From NCBI GenBank assembly GCA_944323075.1, contig CALURC010000016.1, positions 434,001 through 498,000 on the forward strand: 64,000 bases of DNA, written 5' to 3'. Every line of letters begins with the position of its first letter. Within the stretch, counting starts at the first letter, position 1. Shown piece by piece: positions 8,982-17,808 of this stretch. The notes below the pieces were generated by a model. That model did not search any database and was not told where the DNA came from. It saw only the letters and a program-made list of their open reading frames with translations. The position numbers were made by a program, and so were the translations under genes. This DNA is from an uncultured Alistipes sp. (GTDB taxonomy: Bacteria; Bacteroidota; Bacteroidia; Bacteroidales; Rikenellaceae).

Positions 8982-10346
8982 ATGATAGATTTAGCAATTA
9001 TCGGCGGAGGTCCCGGAGGTTATGTAGCCGCAGAGCGCGCCGGATCGAAAGGATTGAACGTCGTATTGTTCGAAAAACGGGAGCTGGGCGGTGTGTGCCT
9101 CAACGAAGGCTGTATCCCGACCAAAACCCTGCTGTACAGCGCAAAAGTATATGACTACGCAAAACATGGCGATAAATACGGAATCAACGTAAGCGGAGCT
9201 TCGTTCGATTTCGGCAAGATCATGGACCGCAAAAATAAGGTAGTCAAAAAACTGGTGGGCGGTGTCGGCACCAAGATGAAAGTCAACAAAGTCAAAGTGG
9301 TCAAAGGTGAAGCCAAGATCAAAGGCCGTTCGGCCAACGGAATCGAAATCGAATGCAATGGTGAAACGTTCTATGCCGTTAACCTGTTGCTTTGCACCGG
9401 ATCGGAAGCTTTCGTTCCGCCGATTCCAGGCGTAAAAGAGGCTGGAGACGTCATTTTGACCAACCGCGAAATTCTGGACCTGAAAGAGCAACCCAAATCG
9501 CTGGTAATTATCGGCGGCGGGGTAATCGGTATGGAGTTCGCAAGTTTTTATAACAGTCTGGGAACAGAGGTGACCGTTGTCGAAATGTTGCCGAAGATTC
9601 TCGGCAATCTGGACGGCGAAATTAGCTCGATGTTGCAGGACATTTACGCAAAACGTGGAATCAAATTCAACCTTTCGTGCAAGGTAACCGAAGTTCGCGG
9701 TAACGAAGTCATCTATACGGACAAAGACGGCAAGACAGCCTCTGCCAAGGGTGACAAGATTCTGATGAGTGTCGGACGTCGCGCCGTAACCGCAGGTCTG
9801 GGTCTGGAGAATCTGGGTATCGAGCTCAATCGTGGAGCCGTTAAGGTCGATGAGAAGATGCGCACGAACGTTCCTAACGTATTCGCAGCAGGTGATATCA
9901 CCGGATTCTCGATGTTGGCCCACACGGCCAGCCGCGAAGGCGAAGTCGTTGTGAACAACCTGACGGGACGTCCCGACGTAATGCGTTACAACGCTATCCC
10001 GGGTGTGGTTTACACCAATCCTGAAGTAGCTGGCGTAGGTCTGACCGAAGAACAGGCTAAAGCCGAAGGTATCGAATACCGCATCGCAAAACTGCCTATG
10101 GCCTATGCAGGTCGTTTCGTGGCTGAAAACGAAGGCGGTAATGGCCTTTGCAAAGTGATCGTAGGTGCAAAATACGGTGAGGTTCTGGGCGTACACATGC
10201 TCGGAAATCCTTGCAGCGAAATGATCTACGGAGCTTGTATGGCTATCGAGCAGGAGATGACCCTCAAGGAGATGGAAGAGGTGGTATTCCCGCATCCGAC
10301 CGTTTCCGAAATTTTCAAAGAAACCATTTTTTCATTCAACGAATAA
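8982..10346 (+). CDS. lpdA: Dihydrolipoamide dehydrogenase (E3)
   Basis: 454 residues from MIDLAIIGGGPGGYVAAERA; the ATG at 8940 lies inside the preceding hairpin and adds an unrelated leader. The FAD-binding GGGPGG is followed by the redox-active disulfide GGVCLNEGCIPTKTLL, a central NAD-binding GGGVIGMEFASFYNSLG, the second FAD motif TNVPNVFAAGDITG, and the C-terminal HPTVSE with the catalytic His-Glu pair. E3 reoxidises the lipoyl arm of E2 using NAD+. It lies between the E2 and E1 genes, so it is probably dedicated to this complex. Confidence 0.95.
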   Translation: MIDLAIIGGGPGGYVAAERAGSKGLNVVLFEKRELGGVCLNEGCIPTKTLLYSAKVYDYAKHGDKYGINVSGASFDFGKIMDRKNKVVKKLVGGVGTKMKVNKVKVVKGEAKIKGRSANGIEIECNGETFYAVNLLLCTGSEAFVPPIPGVKEAGDVILTNREILDLKEQPKSLVIIGGGVIGMEFASFYNSLGTEVTVVEMLPKILGNLDGEISSMLQDIYAKRGIKFNLSCKVTEVRGNEVIYTDKDGKTASAKGDKILMSVGRRAVTAGLGLENLGIELNRGAVKVDEKMRTNVPNVFAAGDITGFSMLAHTASREGEVVVNNLTGRPDVMRYNAIPGVVYTNPEVAGVGLTEEQAKAEGIEYRIAKLPMAYAGRFVAENEGGNGLCKVIVGAKYGEVLGVHMLGNPCSEMIYGACMAIEQEMTLKEMEEVVFPHPTVSEIFKETIFSFNE

Positions 10347-10374
10347 CCGAAAACTAATTTAAAACTTTAATATC

Positions 10375-12855
10375 ATGCCTAAGTCGCAGTTTATCGATCC
10401 GAAAGAGATGAGGAAGGCTGGTGAAATCACTTTCACCCCGATTCCCGTCAATCAGTACAAAAAGACGATCAAAGACGAACTCAAAGAGAAAAACTTCACA
10501 AAAGAAGATCTCAAACGTATCTACCACGACATGGTTGTCATCCGTGAATTCGAGACCATGCTCCAATTGGTAAAAACTACAGGTGGATACAATGGAGTAG
10601 AATACAACAACCCGGGTCCGGCACACCTTTCTGCAGGGCAGGAAGCAGCTGCTGTCGGTATGGCCTATACGCTTAACGTAAACGACTTCATTTTCGGTTC
10701 TCACCGCAGCCACGGCGAAATTTTGGCCAAAGGTCTCCGTGCCATCGAATTGCTCGATGACAAAGAACTCGAAAAGATCATGAACGAGTTCTGGGACGGA
10801 GCAACCCTGAACGTCGCTAAAAAAGCTTTCAAAGGAGGTACCGTAAAAGAGTTGGGTATCCGCTTCTTGTTGTACGGAGCATTGGCCGAAGTGTTTGCCC
10901 GTACGACCGGTTTCAACAAAGGTTTGGGAGGAAGTATGCACACCTTCTTCACTCCTTTCGGTATCTATCCGAACAACGCCATCGTAGGTGGTAGCGGAAG
11001 TATCGCAGTGGGAGCAGCCCTCTACAAAAAAGTTAACCGCAAACCGGGTATTGTCGTAGCTAACCTGGGTGATGCCTCTATGGCACGTGGTCCCGTATGG
11101 GAAGGTATGACATTCGCCGCTATGGACCAGTTCAAAAAACTTTGGGCTGACGATATGAAAGGCGGACTGCCGGTAATCATCAACATCATGGATAACCAAT
11201 ACGGTATGGGCGGCCAGACCCGCGGTGAAACGATGGGCTTCGACTTCGCAGCCCGTATCGGTGCCGGTGTCAACCCCGAACAGATGTACGCAGAGCGTGT
11301 AGACGGATACAATCCGCTGGCCGTAATCGACTGCTACCGCCGTAAAAAAGCCATTCTCGAAGAGAAGAAAGACGGTCCGGTATTGATCGACGTACTGACT
11401 TACCGTTACAGCGGACACTCGCCTTCCGACGCCTCTTCTTATCGTACCAAAGAGGAGATCGAAGCATGGGAAGCTGAAGATTGTATCAAGGCTTACGGCA
11501 AAGAGTTGATCGACGCTGGTGTCGCTACTCAAGCCGACTTGGATGCCATCACCAAAGAGATCAAAGATATCATGTTCGATACCTTCAAACTGGCTATCGA
11601 CGACGAACTCTCTCCGCGTATGGACATGCACAAAGATCCCGAATTGCTCGGAACGATGATGTTCTCGAACCAATCGATCGATTCTCTGTCAGACGCTAAA
11701 CCGGAAGTCAACCATCCGATGAGCGAAAACCCGCGTGTACAGCAAATCGCAAAGAAAGAGCGTTTCGCTTTCGACAAAGATGGCAAACCGTTCTCGAAGA
11801 TGAAACAGTTCCAGCTGCGTGACGGTATCTTCGAAGCCATCATCGACCGCTTCTACAAAGATGCATCGTTGGTTGCTTATGGAGAAGAGAACCGCGACTG
11901 GGGCGGAGCTTTCGCCGTATATCGTGGATTGACCGAAGCACTGCCTTACCATCGGTTGTTCAACGCTCCGATCGCAGAGGCTGCCATCATCGGAACCGCT
12001 ATCGGTTATGCCATGTGCGGTGGCCGTGTAATTCCGGAAATCATGTACTGCGACTTCCTCGGATGTTGTGGTGACGAGGTGTTCAACCAGCTGCCCAAAT
12101 GGCAAGCTATGAGTGGTAACATACTCAAAATGCCGGTTGTTGTCCGTGTATCTGTCGGCTCGAAATACGGTGCACAGCACTCTCAAGACTGGACCTCACT
12201 GGCAGCACATATCCCCGGCTTGAAAGTCGTATTCCCTGTAACGCCTTACGACGCGAAAGGTTTGATGAACGCCGCTCTGCAAGGAACCGACCCGGTTATC
12301 TTCTTCGAAAGCCAGAGAATCTACGACGTAGGAGAACAATTCCACGAAGGCGGTGTACCGGAAGGATACTATGAAATTCCGCTGGGTGAACCCGATATCA
12401 AACGCGAAGGTAAAGATATCACCATCCTGACGATTGGTGCTACGCTCTACCGCGCTTTGGACGCAGCCAAGATTCTGGAAGAGAAATACGGCATGAGCGC
12501 AGAGGTAATCGACGCCCGCAGTTTGGTACCGTTCAACTACGAGAAGGTAATCGCTTCAGTGAAGAAGACCGGACGGATCGTTATCGCAGGCGACGCAACG
12601 GCCCGCGGATCGTTCCTGAACGATTTGGCCCGCAACATCTCGGAGATGGCCTTCGACTACTTGGATGCACCGGCCGTAGTTCTGGGTTCGCGCGACTGGA
12701 TCACTCCGGCATACGAACTGGAGTACGCGTTCTTCCCACAGGTGGACAGCTTCATCGACATTATTCACGAAAAGATCGTTCCGCTGCCGGGACACGTTCC
12801 TACACGTAACTTCACCGAAGCTGAACAGATGCGTCGTGCAAAAGAGGGTATCTAA
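10375..12855 (+). CDS. 2-oxoacid dehydrogenase E1, fused alpha and beta subunits
   Basis: 826 residues. The alpha half (about 40-430) holds PGPAHLSAGQEAAAVG, a thiamine-diphosphate site with GDAS at 232 instead of the usual GDG and the paired Asn at 274 (MDNQYGMGG), and TYRYSGHSPSD (342-352), the loop typical of E1 alpha. Compared with ordinary E1 alpha there are about 40 extra residues (near 120-170) between HRSHGEILAKG and GFNKGLGGSMHTF. The beta half starts near 490 (KQFQLRDGIFEAI, GEENRDWGG, FNAPIAEAAIIGTAIGYA, ending in a transketolase C-terminal domain). It decarboxylates a 2-oxoacid or cleaves a related carbonyl compound onto lipoyl-E2. The natural substrate is unknown. Confidence 0.9.
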   Translation: MPKSQFIDPKEMRKAGEITFTPIPVNQYKKTIKDELKEKNFTKEDLKRIYHDMVVIREFETMLQLVKTTGGYNGVEYNNPGPAHLSAGQEAAAVGMAYTLNVNDFIFGSHRSHGEILAKGLRAIELLDDKELEKIMNEFWDGATLNVAKKAFKGGTVKELGIRFLLYGALAEVFARTTGFNKGLGGSMHTFFTPFGIYPNNAIVGGSGSIAVGAALYKKVNRKPGIVVANLGDASMARGPVWEGMTFAAMDQFKKLWADDMKGGLPVIINIMDNQYGMGGQTRGETMGFDFAARIGAGVNPEQMYAERVDGYNPLAVIDCYRRKKAILEEKKDGPVLIDVLTYRYSGHSPSDASSYRTKEEIEAWEAEDCIKAYGKELIDAGVATQADLDAITKEIKDIMFDTFKLAIDDELSPRMDMHKDPELLGTMMFSNQSIDSLSDAKPEVNHPMSENPRVQQIAKKERFAFDKDGKPFSKMKQFQLRDGIFEAIIDRFYKDASLVAYGEENRDWGGAFAVYRGLTEALPYHRLFNAPIAEAAIIGTAIGYAMCGGRVIPEIMYCDFLGCCGDEVFNQLPKWQAMSGNILKMPVVVRVSVGSKYGAQHSQDWTSLAAHIPGLKVVFPVTPYDAKGLMNAALQGTDPVIFFESQRIYDVGEQFHEGGVPEGYYEIPLGEPDIKREGKDITILTIGATLYRALDAAKILEEKYGMSAEVIDARSLVPFNYEKVIASVKKTGRIVIAGDATARGSFLNDLARNISEMAFDYLDAPAVVLGSRDWITPAYELEYAFFPQVDSFIDIIHEKIVPLPGHVPTRNFTEAEQMRRAKEGI

Positions 12856-12887
12856 TTCGTTGTAGACACATACAACCCATTTCTTTT

Positions 12888-12930
12888 AAGAAAGGCCGCA
12901 TAGATTATCCTCATCGATGTGGCCTTTCTT
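12888..12930 (+). other. Intercistronic stem-loop between E1 and the PHP gene
   Basis: AAGAAAGGCCGCAT (12888-12901) pairs with ATGTGGCCTTTCTT (12917-12930) with one mismatch. No clear T-run follows. It may stabilise the upstream E1 message or partly terminate transcription. Confidence 0.6.
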
Positions 12931-12960
12931 ACTCTTACCAACGTAAAACTGCTAATTAAA

Positions 12961-14148
12961 ATGAGTTGCATCAAAAAAAATAAACTGGATTGTGTTAATG
13001 TCAACGCACATCTGCACACCCCCTATTCGTTCAGTGCATTCGACAAACTGACCGACGCACTCGATCGTGCCGTAAACGAAAACGTCAAGGTGGTCGGCAT
13101 TAACGATTTTTACTCGATGGACGGATACAAGGAGTGGAACGACGGCTGTATCGCTCGTAAACTGTTCCCGCTGTTCAACATCGAGTTCATCAGTCTCCAA
13201 GAAGAGGATCAAGCTGCCGGTATCCGGGTCAACGACCCGAACAATCCGGGCAGAACCTACCTCAGCGGAAAGGGTCTCGCCTATCCGGTCGATCTGCCCG
13301 AACCTTACGCCACACAGTTAGCCAATGTTCGCAACGAATCGAACGAACAGGTGAAAACAATGTGCGGCAAACTGAACGACGTACTCGCTTCCTATGACGC
13401 CGGGTTCCGCCTCGATTTCGACCTGATCGAACAGACGTTGACCAAAGGTTCGATTCGTGAACGCCATCTGGCCAAAGCACTCCGCATCTCGGCATACGAT
13501 CACCTGAAAAACGACGAAGTAGCTATCCGGGCCTTCTTCGAAAAGATTTTCGGAGGCAAAGCGCTGAAATCGGATGTCAACAACCACGCGGCCGTGGAAA
13601 ACGAGATCCGTGGTAACCTGCTCAAAGCGGGTGGAGCAGCTTTCGTTCCGGAAGACCCGAAAGCTTTTCTACCGATGGATACGGTACGGAAGATCATCTT
13701 GGCAGCCGGCGGTATCCCGACCTACCCATTCTTGGCAGATGATGCCAAAGGCGGCTTTACCGACTTCGAACAGGATGTGGTCAAGACCGCTGAAGTGCTG
13801 AAACAACGGGGAATCTTCTCCGTAGAGTTTATCACAACCCGCAACAGCGTCGAGGTACTCGAAAAATATGCCGGCTATCTGCACGACAACGGTTTCGTTG
13901 TAACGTTCGGTTCGGAGCACAATACACCGGCCATGGAGCCGATCGAACTCTTCGCCCGCGGCGGTGTACCTTTGACCGACCGGCTGAAATACATCAACTA
14001 TTGCGGTGCATGCGTCGTTGCAGCCCATCAAGACATTGTCCAGAGCGGTATGCAGGGATACATCGACAGCCGAGGAAAAGCAGACATCGAAAAACGCGAC
14101 GAGTACATCAAACATGGTGACAACGTCATCAAATCCATCATTTTATAA
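12961..14148 (+). CDS. PHP-domain protein, probable metal-dependent hydrolase with altered ligands
   Basis: 395 residues from MSCIKKNKLDCVNVNAHLHT. The opening VNAHLHTPYSFSAF supplies the first His-x-His pair of a PHP domain (His17, His19), and FGSEHNTPAM near residue 320 fits a later metal motif. The usual ITDHD motif reads VGINDFYSMDGY, so its His is replaced, and the usual Ala-His-Pro reads PTYPFLADD. It may therefore bind fewer metals or act differently from standard PHP phosphatases. It lies between E1 and an aldolase-SDR fusion. I infer a hydrolytic or phosphatase step on a sugar phosphate in the same pathway; the reaction is unknown. Confidence 0.65.
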   Translation: MSCIKKNKLDCVNVNAHLHTPYSFSAFDKLTDALDRAVNENVKVVGINDFYSMDGYKEWNDGCIARKLFPLFNIEFISLQEEDQAAGIRVNDPNNPGRTYLSGKGLAYPVDLPEPYATQLANVRNESNEQVKTMCGKLNDVLASYDAGFRLDFDLIEQTLTKGSIRERHLAKALRISAYDHLKNDEVAIRAFFEKIFGGKALKSDVNNHAAVENEIRGNLLKAGGAAFVPEDPKAFLPMDTVRKIILAAGGIPTYPFLADDAKGGFTDFEQDVVKTAEVLKQRGIFSVEFITTRNSVEVLEKYAGYLHDNGFVVTFGSEHNTPAMEPIELFARGGVPLTDRLKYINYCGACVVAAHQDIVQSGMQGYIDSRGKADIEKRDEYIKHGDNVIKSIIL

Positions 14149-14195
14149 TTTAGTTAGATGGCACCTACAGCCATCGCGAAAAAGAGAAAATCATA

Positions 14196-16154
14196 ATGAA
14201 AGAGATAGAGCAACTGATCGAAATATCACAGAAATACGGCAAGGACAGCCGCTATGTGATCGCCGGGGGTGGAAACACTTCCTATAAAAATGAGGAAAAA
14301 CTGTGGGTCAAAGCCAGCGGATGCGCTCTGGCTACGATCACAGAGGACGGGTTTGCCGTCTTGGACCGCAAAAAATTGAACGTTATTTCGGAAAAGACAT
14401 ACAGCAGCGATACCGCCACCCGCGAAGAGGAGGTAAAGAATGATTTGGCCGCTGCCTGTCTGACCAAAGACCGCCGTCCGTCGGTGGAGACCTCGATGCA
14501 CAACGCACTGAGTGCAAGCTTTATCGTACACCTGCACCCGACCATGGTCAACGGTCTGATGTGTGCACAAAACGCAGAGGCGAAAACAGCCGAGCTGTTC
14601 GGTAACGATGCCGTATATGTTCCCTACACCGATCCGGGATACGTACTGTTCAAAGAGGTTTTGGACCGCATCAACGCCTACAAAGCAGCCTTTGGGAAAG
14701 AGCCCTCGATCCTGCTGCTTCAGAACCACGGAATCTTCGTCGGAGCCGACACGACCGCCGAAGTAGAGGCAATCTACGAACGGGTGCTCGGTACGATCGA
14801 AAAAGCTGCCGGCGTAGCTCTTCCCGAAGAGACACTTCCCGTATGCAACTGCGCACAAGAGGTGATTCCGGCTATTCGGATGATGCTCAGCAAATCGGGA
14901 CTGAAAACCCTCAAAATCCGTAACAACAAGCTGATCGAGACATTTGCTTCGTCAGAAAAAGAGTTCGCCAAAGTGGCTGCTCCGTTCTCACCGGATGCAA
15001 TCGTATACTGCAAATCGAAGTACATCTACCTCGACTGCGCCGACAAGGAGAGCCTGCTAGACGAAGCACAAAAACAGATCGAAGCTTATGTTGAAAAGAA
15101 CGGTTACACGCCGAAAGTACTTGTGATCAAGGGTATCGGACTGGTTGCCGTAGGCGACAATGCAGCCGGCTGCGACATCATTCTGGATGTCTACGAAGAC
15201 ATGATGAAGATCGCAACGATCGCCCAAGCCTTCGGAGGCGAACACCCGATGACTCCAAAACAGATCGACTTCATCGACAACTGGGAAGTCGAGAACTACC
15301 GCCGCAAAGTAAGTGCCGGTGGAGCCTCGGGCCGTGTAGAAAACAAAACAATAATCGTTACAGGAGCCGCACAAGGTTTTGGAGAAGGTATCGCCCGCTG
15401 CCTGATCAAGGAGGGAGCCAACATCGTCGTTGCCGACCTGAACGAAACAGTTGGTAAAGCAACTGCCGAAAACCTGAGCAAACTCGGCAAAAGCAACCGC
15501 GCCATCTTCGTTAAAACGAATGTGGCTGATCTGGACAGTCTGCACAACCTGCTGCACGAAACGATTTGCAACTTCGGGGGTGTCGACGTCTTCGTAAGCA
15601 ATGCCGGCGTACTTCGTGCCGGAGGTTTGGAAGATATGACTCCCGAAAACTTCGAATTCGTAACGAAGATCAACTACAACGCATATTTCTATTGCGCCAA
15701 GGCCGTATCCCGTGTCATGAAGCTGCAGAACAAATATGCAGAAGAGAACTACGGCGATATTATCCAAATCAACTCCAAATCGGGATTGCGCGGCTCGAAG
15801 GCCAACTTCGCATACGCCGGCGGAAAATTCGGTGGCATCGGTTTGACCCAATCGTTCGCACTGGAGCTCGCTCCGTTCCGGATTAAGGTCAACTCGGTAT
15901 GTCCGGGTAACTTCTACGAAGGCCCGCTGTGGTCGAACCCCGAAAACGGACTCTTCCTCCAATACCTCCATGCAGGTAAGGTTCCGGGAGCCAAGACCGT
16001 AGAAGATGTAAGAGCTTACTACATGGCACAGGTTCCGATGCGCAAAGGTACCGGACCGGAAGATGTCACTAAAGCCGTACTTTACCTGATCGAACAGACT
16101 TGTGAAACTGGTCAGGCCGTTCCGGTCACCGGAGGTCAGGTCATGCTCAGCTAA
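14196..16154 (+). CDS. Bifunctional class II aldolase / short-chain dehydrogenase
   Basis: 652 residues, an aldolase-SDR fusion of the RhaEW/YuxG kind. The N-terminal class II aldolase domain has GGGNTSYK, an active-site Glu in PSVETSMHNAL, the zinc pair HLHPTMVNG and the third ligand in LLQNHGIF. A linker leads to an SDR domain from about residue 382 with TGAAQGFGEG, NAGVLRAGG and the catalytic Tyr-x-x-x-Lys in AYAGGKFGG. Relatives cleave a deoxyketose 1-phosphate to dihydroxyacetone phosphate plus an aldehyde and oxidise the aldehyde. The gene is not next to rhaA or rhaB, so another substrate is likely. It starts 47 bp after the PHP gene. Confidence 0.85.
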   Translation: MKEIEQLIEISQKYGKDSRYVIAGGGNTSYKNEEKLWVKASGCALATITEDGFAVLDRKKLNVISEKTYSSDTATREEEVKNDLAAACLTKDRRPSVETSMHNALSASFIVHLHPTMVNGLMCAQNAEAKTAELFGNDAVYVPYTDPGYVLFKEVLDRINAYKAAFGKEPSILLLQNHGIFVGADTTAEVEAIYERVLGTIEKAAGVALPEETLPVCNCAQEVIPAIRMMLSKSGLKTLKIRNNKLIETFASSEKEFAKVAAPFSPDAIVYCKSKYIYLDCADKESLLDEAQKQIEAYVEKNGYTPKVLVIKGIGLVAVGDNAAGCDIILDVYEDMMKIATIAQAFGGEHPMTPKQIDFIDNWEVENYRRKVSAGGASGRVENKTIIVTGAAQGFGEGIARCLIKEGANIVVADLNETVGKATAENLSKLGKSNRAIFVKTNVADLDSLHNLLHETICNFGGVDVFVSNAGVLRAGGLEDMTPENFEFVTKINYNAYFYCAKAVSRVMKLQNKYAEENYGDIIQINSKSGLRGSKANFAYAGGKFGGIGLTQSFALELAPFRIKVNSVCPGNFYEGPLWSNPENGLFLQYLHAGKVPGAKTVEDVRAYYMAQVPMRKGTGPEDVTKAVLYLIEQTCETGQAVPVTGGQVMLS

Positions 16155-16163
16155 AACACGGGC

Positions 16164-16218
16164 AACGAGCGGAAATAACCAACGATTCAAGTCGGTATCG
16201 ATTGACTTTCCGCTCGTT
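16164..16218 (+). other. Intercistronic stem-loop after the aldolase-SDR gene
   Basis: AACGAGCGGAAA (16164-16175) pairs perfectly with TTTCCGCTCGTT (16207-16218) around a 31-base loop. It could terminate part of the upstream transcript before the separate promoter-like box ahead of the SorE-like gene. Confidence 0.55.
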
Positions 16219-16286
16219 CCTTACATGTAACATCTATTTAACCGATAGAAATGTGACAAAAATTCGCATGGAATGAATTTAATATA

Positions 16287-16294
16287 TATCTTTG
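16287..16294 (+). promoter_or_regulatory. Probable -7 box for the SorE-like dehydrogenase gene
   Basis: TATCTTTG at 16287-16294 matches TAnnTTTG, with TTCG 20 bases upstream (16263-16266) as a weak -33 element. A perfect 10-bp palindrome, TTACATGTAA, lies just upstream at 16221-16230. This would give the second half of the run its own start. Confidence 0.5.
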
Positions 16295-16358
16295 CCGAAA
16301 ATTTTAGACTTTTCATGTGAATTGTATGTCAGCATTGAAATTTTAAAACCTAAAACAC

Positions 16359-17633
16359 ATGAAAACAAAAGCAGTTAGATTATACGGTAAAAACGATCTT
16401 CGTTTGGAAGAGTTCGAATTGCCGAAAATAAAAGAGGACGAAATCCTGGCCAAAGTCGTATGCGACAGCATCTGCATGTCGTCATACAAGGCCTCTCATG
16501 AAGCCGACATACACAAACGCGTACCAAGAAACATTGCTGAAAAACCGGTAATCATCGGTCACGAATTTGCAGGTGAGTTGGTCGAGGTAGGTTCCAAATG
16601 GAGCAGTCAGTTCAAAGCAGGAGACAAATTCTCAATCCAACCCGCACTGAACTACGAACAAGGTCCCGTAGGTGTATTGAGTGCCCCGGGTTACTCATAC
16701 CAATTCATCGGCGGCGATGCGACCTATGTCATTATTCCAAACGAAGTGATGGCCAACGGCTGTCTGCTGAAATATGAAGGAAACGGATATTACCCCGCAT
16801 CGCTTTCTGAACCGCTGTCATGCGTCATCGGCGCCATGCATGCCAACTACCATACGACTCCAGGATCGTATAAACACACGATGGAGATTAAGGAGGGCGG
16901 TAATATGGCAATCCTCGCAGGCGTCGGACCGATGGGACTGGCCGCAATCAACTACGCCATCCACCGTACCGACAGAAAGCCTAAGATGATCGTGGTTACC
17001 GATATCGATCAGGCACGTCTGGACCGTGCAGCTTCGCTCTACTCACCCGAAGAGGCTGCGAAAAACGGAATCGAGTTGAAATATGTCAATACTGGCAAAA
17101 TGGAGAATCCGGTGGAAGGACTCAAGGCCCTGACCGACGGGAAAGGTTACAACGACGTATTTGTATTCGCTCCTGTAGCTCCGGTAGTTGAACAAGCCGA
17201 TGCGATCCTCGCATTCGACGGATGCCTCAACTTCTTTGCAGGCCCGGCCAAAACGGACTTCAAGGCACAGTTCAACTTCTATAACGTACACTATGCCTAC
17301 ACGCATGTCGTAGGCACGAGCGGTGGTAACACCGATGACATGAAAGAGGCAATCACCATGATGGGCAAGGGTCTCGACCCTGCCGGATTGGTTACCCACG
17401 TCGGAGGAATCAATGCCGTTATCGATACGACATTGAACCTGCCCAGCATTCCGGGTGGAAAGAAATTGATCTACACCCATATCGACATGCCACTGACGCC
17501 GATTGCCGATTTCGAAGCAAAAGGTAAAGAAAATCCGGTTTACGCCGAATTGCATAAGCTCTGCGTTAAAAACAAAGGGTTGTGGAATACTGAAGCCGAG
17601 GCTTACCTATTGGCAAACGCCGATAAGCTGTAA
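16359..17633 (+). CDS. Zinc-type dehydrogenase, L-sorbose-1-phosphate reductase-like
   Basis: 424 residues, a medium-chain dehydrogenase. The N-terminal catalytic domain has CDSICMSSYKASHEADIHKR and VIIGHEFAGELVEVG, the pattern of the SorE group, in which the usual CGICGTD metal motif is replaced by DSIC. The Rossmann part shows ILAGVGPMGLAAINYA and VVTDIDQARLDRA. SorE proteins interconvert L-sorbose 1-phosphate and D-glucitol 6-phosphate with NAD(P)H. Here it lies between two aldolase genes, so I infer oxidoreduction of a ketose or polyol phosphate before aldol cleavage. The exact substrate is open. Confidence 0.8.
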   Translation: MKTKAVRLYGKNDLRLEEFELPKIKEDEILAKVVCDSICMSSYKASHEADIHKRVPRNIAEKPVIIGHEFAGELVEVGSKWSSQFKAGDKFSIQPALNYEQGPVGVLSAPGYSYQFIGGDATYVIIPNEVMANGCLLKYEGNGYYPASLSEPLSCVIGAMHANYHTTPGSYKHTMEIKEGGNMAILAGVGPMGLAAINYAIHRTDRKPKMIVVTDIDQARLDRAASLYSPEEAAKNGIELKYVNTGKMENPVEGLKALTDGKGYNDVFVFAPVAPVVEQADAILAFDGCLNFFAGPAKTDFKAQFNFYNVHYAYTHVVGTSGGNTDDMKEAITMMGKGLDPAGLVTHVGGINAVIDTTLNLPSIPGGKKLIYTHIDMPLTPIADFEAKGKENPVYAELHKLCVKNKGLWNTEAEAYLLANADKL

Positions 17634-17687
17634 ACCAGACCTCGCAGCGTTCCTTTGCAACGTCAGCGTCGAACTGTAAAATACAAA

Positions 17688-17725
17688 CGATCCGAACGCT
17701 CTCTTACGGAGAGCGTCACGGATCG
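17688..17725 (+). other. Intercistronic stem-loop after the SorE-like gene
   Basis: CGATCCG plus ACGCTCTC (17688-17703) pair with GAGAGCGT plus CGGATCG (17709-17725) around a short loop with a small internal bulge. An A-rich, not T-rich, stretch follows, so a stability element is more likely than a terminator. Confidence 0.55.
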
Positions 17726-17808
17726 ACAAAAAAGAGTATTAGGAAAGGTTAGTTATATAGACAAAAGGTTAGCATAAAGCTTAACAAAAACAATTTTTTA
17801 ATTAGGTT

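Noticed and set aside
8991-10295. Long minus-strand open frame (434 codons) opposite lpdA
   Set aside because: It is the exact antisense of a strongly conserved enzyme gene and has no family motifs or ribosome site.
10354-11673. Long minus-strand open frame (439 codons) opposite the E1 gene
   Set aside because: Composition is that expected from the reversed E1 codons; no recognisable domain.
15057-16190. Minus-strand open frame (377 codons) opposite the aldolase-SDR gene
   Set aside because: Shadow frame; the plus strand encodes intact motifs of both domains.
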